A DNA stretch of 6,634 nucleotides from Desulfovibrio desulfuricans (GTDB lineage Bacteria > Desulfobacterota > Desulfovibrionia > Desulfovibrionales > Desulfovibrionaceae), in NCBI GenBank assembly GCA_003251995.1, contig QKDT01000333.1:1-6634 (forward strand), written 5' to 3'. The notes under the pieces are model-generated. The model made no database searches and was not told the origin of the DNA. It saw only the letters and a list, made by a program, of their open reading frames with translations. Below, piece by piece: positions 1-5,225 of this stretch. Within the stretch, counting starts at the first letter, position 1, and every line of letters begins with the position of its first letter. The position numbers and the translations under genes were made by a program.

Positions 1-2419
1 AGCGCTTGCCCTTGCACACGTCGCAGGTAACGTACACGTCCGGCAAAAAGTGCATTTCAACGCGAATCTGCCCATCGCCGCCGCAGGCCTCGCACCGCCC
101 ACCGCGCACGTTAAAGCTGAAGCGCCCCGGCTTGTAACCACGCTTGCGGGCATCCTGGGTCATGGCAAAGATATTGCGTATCTCGTCAAAAATCTTGGTG
201 TATGTGGCGGGGTTGGAGCGCGGCGTGCGCCCAATGGGCGTCTGGTCAATAGCCACAATGCGCTCCACAGCCGCAGAGCCTTTCTCATAACTCAAGCCGC
301 CGATGGTGCCGGGCTGATCAACGCGCAGGCCAAGATTCAGCGCCACATGTTTGTACAGCGTGTCCACCACCAGTGAGCTTTTGCCAGAGCCGGAAACCCC
401 GGTTACGCAGGTCAGTACGCCCAGGGGGATACGGCAGTCGATATTGCGCAGGTTGTTGGTGGTTATGCCGTTCATAACCAGTGCCCCCTGCCCTTCACGC
501 CTTTCGTCCGGCAAGGCTATGACATCATCGCCGCGCAGATACCGGGCTGTAAGCGTATCGGCCTTGCCCAACAGGTCGTCCACACGCCCCTGAAACATGA
601 TTTCGCCGCCCTGTGAGCCGGAGCCGGGGCCAAGTTCTATGACCGTATCCGCCGCGCAGATGGTGGCCTCGTCATGTTCCACCACAAGCACAGTATTGCC
701 GCGCGCCTGCAACGACCGCAGGGTACCCAGCAACCGCTCGTTATCACGCGGGTGCAAGCCAATGGAAGGCTCATCCAGAACATAGGTAACGCCCACAAGG
801 CCCGAGCCAAGCTGCGAAGCCAGACGGATACGCTGCGCCTCGCCGCCCGAAAGCGTTGACATGGAACGCCCCAGCGACAGGTACTCAAGCCCCACGCTAC
901 GCATGAACGACAGGCGGTGGGTCAGTTCCTTCATGAGCGGTTCGGCAATGACCACATGCCGGCCCGTAAATTCACGTTTTTCCAGCCATTCCAACGCGCG
1001 CTCAACCGAAAGATTGCAAAACTGGGCGATGTTCAGATCATCTACCCGCACAGAAAGGGCGTTGGAGTTGAGCCGCGCACCGTGGCAATCTGGGCAGTCC
1101 ATGGTCTGACGAAAACGCGCCAGCGCCTCGCGCCAGGCATCGCCATATTGCATGCCGCTCTCAAGCAGGGGGATAACGCCGGGCCAGCGTTTTTCGCTCA
1201 CGCCCACCTGCCCCTGCGTCTTTAAAGCATCAGAAAAATGTTCGCTCTGGTAATCACCACCAGCGCCAAGAGCCACGCTGCCGCCCATCCAGTTGCGGCG
1301 CAAACCAAGCGAGGCGCGAGCGGGGCGACCCTGCTCGTCTTCTCCATAAAACAGCGCAGAGAGCGCATCCTCCGAAAACTCCTCCAGCGGTGTGGAGAGC
1401 TGAAACTTGAAGCGTTTGCCCAGAGCTTTGAGGGAATCTTCATAGCGGCTGAACATTTTGTCCGTGGCCCACGGCAACAATGCGCCCGTGTTCAGCGAAA
1501 GCCCCATGTTGGGTGCTATAAGACGAGGCTCAAAATAGTCCACCCCGCCAAGGCCCACGCAGCGGGGGCAAGCCCCCTGCGGCCCGTTGAATGAAAACAA
1601 CTGGGGGCTGGGGGCTGGCAACGAAATACGGCAGTGCGCGCACACCGATGTGGTGGAATGCACGGTATCGGCCTCTTGCCCTGCGGCGGCTTTATCCGGC
1701 TCGTGCAGCACAAGGCGCCCCTCACCGTAGCGCAGGGCCAGCTCCACAGAATCCGCCAAGCGCCCGCGGATGCCCTCCTTGTTCACCAGGCGGTCCACCA
1801 CCAGGTCAATGGAGTGCTTTTTATTTTTATCCAGGGTGGGCACATCGTCCAGCGTATAAAATTCGCCGTTGACGCGCACGCGGGCAAAGCCCTCGGCCTT
1901 GAGCTTTTTAAATTTGTCCTGATGTGTGCCTTTTTGCAGTTCCACCAGCGGGGCCATGACCATAAACTTGGTTCCCTGCGGCAAGGCCATGATGTCGCCA
2001 ATGATTTCATCGGCAGCGCGAGCCTCGATGGGCCTGCCGCACTGGGGGCAATACATGCGACCAAGCCGGGCAAAAAACACGCGCAAAAAGTCATAAATTT
2101 CCGTGACTGTTCCCACTGTTGAACGCGGATTGCGCGAAACGCTCTGCTGCTCAAGCGATATGGCGGGAGAAAGCCCTTCAATTTTTTCCACATCCGGCTT
2201 GTCCATCTGGGGCAAAAACTGGCGCGCGTAGGCAGACAGCGACTCCACATAGCGGCGCTGGCCTTCTGCGTACACGATATCAAATGCCAGGGTGGATTTG
2301 CCGGAACCTGACGGGCCGCAAATTACCACCAGCTCATCGCGGGGGATATCCAGACTGATGTTCTTGAGATTATGCTGGCGGGCCTTTTCGATGTGGATGC
2401 AGGGCTTGCTTGTGTTCAT
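1..2419 (-). CDS. uvrA: UvrA, excinuclease ABC subunit A (C-terminus beyond window)
   Basis: UvrA is the dimeric ABC-type ATPase of nucleotide excision repair; it finds bulky DNA lesions with UvrB and loads UvrB on the damage. The frame is open from 2419 to the left edge (806 codons). Seen in order: Walker A GPSGSGKST (residues 35-43), a CPQC pair (124/127), zinc module C260-X2-C263-X20-C284-X2-C287, ABC signature LSGGEAQR (from about 523), Walker B LDEPSIGLHP (D549, E550), second Walker A GVSGSGKSS (674-682), and the C-terminal zinc finger C776-X2-C779-X19-C799-X2-C802 with its PGRFSFN lead-in. The second signature and Walker B lie outside, so roughly 130-160 residues are missing. The start at 2419 fits the family N-terminus, but no Shine-Dalgarno is visible. 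An in-frame ATG at 2449 would add ten residues. No frameshift was seen where I translated. Confidence 0.98.
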   Translation of the reverse strand, partial: MNTSKPCIHIEKARQHNLKNISLDIPRDELVVICGPSGSGKSTLAFDIVYAEGQRRYVESLSAYARQFLPQMDKPDVEKIEGLSPAISLEQQSVSRNPRSTVGTVTEIYDFLRVFFARLGRMYCPQCGRPIEARAADEIIGDIMALPQGTKFMVMAPLVELQKGTHQDKFKKLKAEGFARVRVNGEFYTLDDVPTLDKNKKHSIDLVVDRLVNKEGIRGRLADSVELALRYGEGRLVLHEPDKAAAGQEADTVHSTTSVCAHCRISLPAPSPQLFSFNGPQGACPRCVGLGGVDYFEPRLIAPNMGLSLNTGALLPWATDKMFSRYEDSLKALGKRFKFQLSTPLEEFSEDALSALFYGEDEQGRPARASLGLRRNWMGGSVALGAGGDYQSEHFSDALKTQGQVGVSEKRWPGVIPLLESGMQYGDAWREALARFRQTMDCPDCHGARLNSNALSVRVDDLNIAQFCNLSVERALEWLEKREFTGRHVVIAEPLMKELTHRLSFMRSVGLEYLSLGRSMSTLSGGEAQRIRLASQLGSGLVGVTYVLDEPSIGLHPRDNERLLGTLRSLQARGNTVLVVEHDEATICAADTVIELGPGSGSQGGEIMFQGRVDDLLGKADTLTARYLRGDDVIALPDERREGQGALVMNGITTNNLRNIDCRIPLGVLTCVTGVSGSGKSSLVVDTLYKHVALNLGLRVDQPGTIGGLSYEKGSAAVERIVAIDQTPIGRTPRSNPATYTKIFDEIRNIFAMTQDARKRGYKPGRFSFNVRGGRCEACGGDGQIRVEMHFLPDVYVTCDVCKGKR

Positions 2420-2550
2420 GAAAGCATATGTAAGCGGCCCAAGGGCCATTGGCAAGGGCAGTATCCGCCAAATTTTTCTGGCCTGTACCGTATAACCAAG
2501 AGAACGCACCCCATAAACGCCTGCAATGCGAATTGCTCCGCCAACGTGCA

Positions 2551-2579
2551 TGGACAAGCTTTGGCGAAAGCGGTATAAA
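2551..2579 (+). promoter_or_regulatory. Predicted sigma70-type promoter of the secreted-protein gene
   Basis: TGGACA (2551-2556) and TATAAA (2574-2579) each match the sigma70 consensus at five of six positions and are separated by exactly 17 bp. Transcription should begin near 2586, about 45 bases before the ATG at 2630. The spacer contains a perfect inverted repeat GCTTT-GGCG-AAAGC (2558-2571), and the -10 box runs into the 12-bp palindrome TAAAAATTTTTA (2576-2587). Either could be an operator, but both are short and may be chance. No equally good promoter was seen for uvrA in the opposite direction. Confidence 0.6.
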
Positions 2580-2629
2580 AATTTTTACAGCATGTCTGTT
2601 TCTGCAACCATCTGTCTGCGGGAGGATAT

Positions 2630-3241
2630 ATGCCGCGTCATATACATTGGTTATTTATTGTTCTGTTGCTGGTCGCACTGTCCGATTCTGCCAAGGCTGC
2701 CGAAAATGAGGTTACAGCCCGCAGCATATTTGCTCTGCTGCCCGAAAGTATTTTTGAAAACACCCCTGAAGGACTGAGCCCACAGGATAAGCAAAAGCTG
2801 CTTTCTAACGGGTATTCAGAGTTTTGGGAGGTCGCCGGGGAAACTGAAGACGTTCTGGTTTTCGCCTCGCTGCCTTTCAGGGATACCGCTGTTGCCCTGA
2901 GGCTGTTCCGCAATACTGCGGATGGCTCTGTGCAGGCCGCGCTGGGCACCCTGGGCGGCTCGGTATGCACGCTGGAATTATGGAAAGTTGATGCATCAGG
3001 CCGCGCCGTGCCAGCCGACACACCGCAAGAGCCGGACATCAGCGCTTTTTTTGCCCCCGGACGCAAAATGCCCCCAGATGCCAAGGCTACGGTTATGATC
3101 TGCCTTGGCCTTGGCGGCCTTAAGGCACAGCCCATGTTCTGGACCAGCTCGGGCATGGCCCATGTGCCGGTGGACAACGACGTAAGCTTTCAGTGGAACG
3201 GCAAAAGCTTTGACAAGCAGGTGCAGCCACACACCGATTAA
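2630..3241 (+). CDS. Exported protein of unknown function, 203 residues
   Basis: I do not recognise a family. The N-terminus is a typical Sec signal peptide: basic start (MPRHIH), hydrophobic stretch at about 7-17, and a likely signal-peptidase site after A21-K22-A23. No lipobox cysteine is present, so the mature protein (about 180 residues) is probably periplasmic. It has two cysteines, C113 and C158, which could form one disulphide, and alternates hydrophobic strands (about 74-94, 101-118, 153-164) with a proline- and charge-rich segment at about 127-152. This suggests a small mainly beta domain. No catalytic motif or further membrane helix is evident. The ATG at 2630 is preceded by GGAGG (2621-2625) with a four-base spacer, and a good promoter lies at 2551-2579, so the gene is probably a single-gene unit. 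The neighbours give no functional clue. Confidence 0.85.
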   Translation: MPRHIHWLFIVLLLVALSDSAKAAENEVTARSIFALLPESIFENTPEGLSPQDKQKLLSNGYSEFWEVAGETEDVLVFASLPFRDTAVALRLFRNTADGSVQAALGTLGGSVCTLELWKVDASGRAVPADTPQEPDISAFFAPGRKMPPDAKATVMICLGLGGLKAQPMFWTSSGMAHVPVDNDVSFQWNGKSFDKQVQPHTD

Positions 3242-3257
3242 AGCCGATAAGCTTTGA

Positions 3258-3310
3258 AAGGCAAGGCCCGTTGCAACAGGATGATCACCTGCTGCAACGG
3301 GCCTTGCCTT
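3258..3310. terminator. Long intergenic hairpin, probable bidirectional terminator
   Basis: AAGGCAAGGCCCGTTGCA (3258-3275) is the exact reverse complement of 3293-3310, giving an 18-bp perfect stem. After one A/C mismatch, four more pairs (CAGG 3277-3280 with CCTG 3288-3291) close a seven-base loop. The hairpin begins 16 bases after the stop codon of the secreted-protein gene and lies between two convergent genes, where a two-way terminator is expected. Neither side has a proper run of T, so it is not a textbook rho-independent terminator. It may instead block transcript decay or be a REP-like repeat. Confidence 0.6.
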
Positions 3311-3340
3311 ATATGTGGTACCGACAGGTCTGGCGGCATT

Positions 3341-3358
3341 GCCGAACGGCGCTTTTTT
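3341..3358 (+). terminator. Weak terminator-like stem with T-tract
   Basis: GCCGAACGGC (3341-3350) can form a three-pair stem with a GAAC loop, followed by GC and six T residues (3353-3358). The stem is short, and the left arm could instead pair with CGGC at 3334-3337. It may act as a second stop for transcripts passing the large hairpin at 3258-3310. Confidence 0.25.
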
Positions 3359-3452
3359 GCCAAAGCCGATAGTGTTTTTCATCCCTGAAACGTCATGATA
3401 TTCAGACTAAATACAAGGGCATTCCATCACGGTCAGATAGCAAAATGGCAAA

Positions 3453-4340
3453 CTAGGCTCTCTTGCCCGCAAGGCTGAACAGCAACAGCGCCCCCAGAAT
3501 AATCGCTCCACCCAAAAAGGTGGAGGCATCCGGCAGACCGCCCGTTACTGCAAAATCAAGCAGCATGGACAAAAAGGGCGTTAAAAACATGTAGTTGGTC
3601 ACCAGGCTGGTGCGCGGAGCCACCGCCAGGGCTCTTGTCCAGAGCAGGTAGGCCGCAGCACTGGGAAAAATACCAAGAAACAGCACAAGCCACAGCGCTC
3701 CGGCGGAGGCGGCCCGCACTTCTGCCACTGCTTGCGGCAGGCAGTACAGCAAAAAAAACGTTCCTGCAAAAAAGCTCCCGGCGGCTACCTGCACCGCGTT
3801 GTAGTGCCGCGACAGCGTGCGCTGCGTAATGCTGTACAGGCTTATCAGCACGGCGGCCACCAATACCCAGCCCATGCCAGGGGCCAGCATAAATCCACGT
3901 CCACCACCATTCATCACCACCACACCGCCAAAGGCCAGCGCAAGCGCCAACCAGCGCAGCACGGGCAGGCGCTCCCCAAAGAACAGGCGGGCAAATACCG
4001 CTGTTAAGATGGGGGCTGTGGAAATGACAATGCAGTTTGTGGTGGGGTTGAGGGTGATGGAACCCTCATTGAAAGCCAGCAGATAGAGCGTAAAACCGCT
4101 CAGCCCTGAGGCGGCAAACAGGGGCAGATGCCGAACAGCCGGAACAAAAAATCCCCCCCGCCCCTTGCCCATTGCCGGAAGAATGGCAAGAAAAGCCAGC
4201 GAGGCTACCGCGCACCGCACCAGGCCCAGCGGCCCCGGCGTAAAAAATGCCAGCGCAACCTTGGTGTACACATAGGCGGTGGACCACAGCACAACCGTGG
4301 CAAACGCATAGGCCTGACAGATCAAAGCGGGGTTGTTCAT
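3453..4340 (-). CDS. EamA/DMT-family inner-membrane transporter
   Basis: A 295-residue, very hydrophobic protein with about ten helices (near 8-28, 36-55, 73-90, 101-120, 128-144, 155-172, 184-202, 214-233, 245-265 and 274-291) arranged as two EamA repeats, the usual length and plan of the drug/metabolite transporter superfamily. The first repeat ends with the characteristic FGERLP loop (121-126) before the fifth helix. In the second repeat the matching position reads TGGLPD, without the usual glutamate. Such proteins typically export amino acids, nucleosides or other small metabolites; the substrate cannot be read from sequence. The ATG at 4340 is the only start allowed, because an in-frame stop lies at 4362-4364. 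No Shine-Dalgarno is visible, and an inverted repeat abuts the start. It follows trmH on the same strand with a 112-bp gap. Confidence 0.92.
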   Translation of the reverse strand: MNNPALICQAYAFATVVLWSTAYVYTKVALAFFTPGPLGLVRCAVASLAFLAILPAMGKGRGGFFVPAVRHLPLFAASGLSGFTLYLLAFNEGSITLNPTTNCIVISTAPILTAVFARLFFGERLPVLRWLALALAFGGVVVMNGGGRGFMLAPGMGWVLVAAVLISLYSITQRTLSRHYNAVQVAAGSFFAGTFFLLYCLPQAVAEVRAASAGALWLVLFLGIFPSAAAYLLWTRALAVAPRTSLVTNYMFLTPFLSMLLDFAVTGGLPDASTFLGGAIILGALLLFSLAGKRA

Positions 4341-4341
4341 G

Positions 4342-4362
4342 ACTATTCGTGGGCGGAATAGT
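4342..4362 (-). promoter_or_regulatory. Inverted repeat touching the transporter start codon
   Basis: ACTATTC (4342-4348) and GAATAGT (4356-4362) are perfect complements separated by seven bases, and the repeat ends one base before the ATG of the DMT transporter. In the mRNA it would fold into a hairpin in the place where the ribosome-binding site should be, and as DNA it could be an operator. No Shine-Dalgarno is visible there. The function is inferred. Confidence 0.35.
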
Positions 4363-4387
4363 TACACGGTGCGGAAGCCAGAAGTAT

Positions 4388-4409
4388 CGCCCGCATCGCC
4401 ACGCGGGCG
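4388..4409 (-). other. GC-rich hairpin between trmH and the transporter gene
   Basis: CGCCCGC (4388-4394) pairs with GCGGGCG (4403-4409) around an eight-base loop. A second small stem, GGTCG-GATAT-CGACC, lies at 4424-4438, nearer the trmH stop. Neither is followed by a T-tract in the minus direction. They could slow or partly end trmH transcription, or shape the transporter leader. No clear promoter was found in 4341-4452. Confidence 0.3.
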
Positions 4410-4452
4410 GCCCGGGCTTTCGTGGTCGGATATCGACCGATTCGGGCTATCG

Positions 4453-5043
4453 CTATTTTTCCAACCACTCCCCAAGACGGGTTTCAAGGGTAGTTTCGTC
4501 AAAGCGGGGGGTGGCGTACATGCCTGCTGCCTCGCGCTGACGTGCGGCTTCTGCCAGAATAATGGCAGAGGCTACAGACACGTTGAAACTCTGAATCATG
4601 CCATACATGGGGATGTACAATTCACCATCGGCGGCTGCCAGCAGTTCCGGCTCCACGCCGCTGTGTTCGTTGCCCATGATGACCGCTGTTGGGCGGGTAA
4701 AATCCCAGTCCCGCATGGGGCGGGCTTTTTCTGTAAACGAGGTGGCAAGCACCTGCATGCCCTGCGCACGCAAATCGGCAAGCATGGCCTCGCTGGTTTT
4801 GTGCCGCACGCTTTCCACCCACTTGCGGGCAGAGGCCGAAGTTTTGCGCCCCAGCGCCGGAAAAGCCGTATTGGTGTAATACAAATGCACCTGGCTGACG
4901 CCAAAAGCGTCGCACGAACGGTAAATAGCCGATACATTGTGCGGATCATGAATATTGGCAAGCACCAGCGTGAGATCCGGCTGGCGGTGACTCAGCACTT
5001 CCAGAAAACGGGCCTTGCGCCTTGCCGTGGGTTCTTTTGCCAT
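4453..5043 (-). CDS. trmH: TrmH, tRNA (guanosine-18) 2'-O-methyltransferase
   Basis: SPOUT-class enzyme that transfers a methyl group from S-adenosylmethionine to the 2'-OH of G18 in the tRNA D-loop. All three SpoU motifs are present: motif 1 NIHDPHNVSAIYRSCDAFGV (30-49) with N36 and the conserved arginine R42; motif 2 VIMGNEHSGV (121-130); motif 3 IPMYGMIQSFNVSVASA (144-160), which forms the knotted SAM site with N154 and S156. The N-terminal RQPDLT (20-25) and the TSFTEKARP and RPTAVIMG segments match the TrmH subgroup rather than RlmB or TrmL. At 196 residues it ends about 36 residues after motif 3, shorter than E. coli TrmH (about 229), so the C-terminal extension is missing. The alanine at 29 stands where many family members have glutamate. 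The ATG at 5043 follows AAGGA (plus-strand 5051-5055) with a seven-base spacer. Confidence 0.93.
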   Translation of the reverse strand: MAKEPTARRKARFLEVLSHRQPDLTLVLANIHDPHNVSAIYRSCDAFGVSQVHLYYTNTAFPALGRKTSASARKWVESVRHKTSEAMLADLRAQGMQVLATSFTEKARPMRDWDFTRPTAVIMGNEHSGVEPELLAAADGELYIPMYGMIQSFNVSVASAIILAEAARQREAAGMYATPRFDETTLETRLGEWLEK

Positions 5044-5155
5044 GGCGAATTCCTTAATACCTTTTGATTAATTGCTGCCTTTGTGTGGCAGAAAACGGCC
5101 TTTGAGGCAAGTGCGCCAATCAGCCCGGATAGACTCTCTCTCCACGTTAGGGTAC

Positions 5156-5168
5156 TGTTGTAGCAACA
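5156..5168. promoter_or_regulatory. Inverted repeat in the trmH/antiporter divergent region
   Basis: TGTTG-TAG-CAACA is a perfect five-base-arm inverted repeat, 58 bases before the antiporter ATG. Between it and the gene, GGCCTAT (5174-5180) can pair with ATGGGCC (5188-5194), including one G-U pair. On the trmH side CTGCC (5075-5079) can pair with GGCAG (5087-5091). The first repeat is operator-sized, but no regulator is encoded nearby and no confident -35/-10 pair was found in 5044-5225 in either direction. Confidence 0.25.
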
Positions 5169-5225
5169 TTCCTGGCCTATTTCCTCTATGGGCCTGCAAT
5201 CCAATCATATTTTTTCAGGAGCTAC

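Larger units (their letters stand above)
3240..3371. repeat. 10-bp direct repeat AAAGCCGATA flanking the intergenic hairpin
   Basis: AAAGCCGATA occurs at 3240-3249, overlapping the TAA stop of the secreted-protein gene, and again at 3362-3371. The copies bracket about 112 bp that contain the long hairpin at 3258-3310. This may be a relic of a small insertion or of a local duplication, but a 10-bp match over this distance can also arise by chance. Confidence 0.3.

Noticed and set aside
1634..2122. Plus-strand 162-codon frame and the minus-strand 166-codon frame at 1783-2283
   Set aside because: Both overlap the uvrA frame, which carries the conserved zinc-finger residues in this stretch; they are out-of-frame or antisense shadows.
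2490..2497. TATACG on the minus strand as a uvrA -10 box
   Set aside because: There is no acceptable -35 at 16-18 bp, so the call would rest on four matching bases.
2480..2510. Possible LexA/SOS box upstream of uvrA
   Set aside because: Bases around GGTTATACGGTACAGG have no clear dyad symmetry and fit neither the CTGT-N8-ACAG nor the GAAC-N4-GTTC type.
2996..3382. Minus-strand 128-codon frame running across the intergenic hairpin into the secreted-protein gene
   Set aside because: It is antisense to the better-supported exported protein, has no proper ribosome-binding site and no recognisable product.
4333..5067. Long plus-strand reading frame (244 codons) opposite trmH
   Set aside because: It lies antisense to a clear TrmH with all family motifs, and its product is rich in Cys, His and Gly without any recognisable domain; it is a GC-driven shadow.
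5098..5108. GCCT-TTG-AGGC as an attenuator in the trmH leader
   Set aside because: The stem is only four pairs and is followed on the minus strand by only four T residues, too weak to support.
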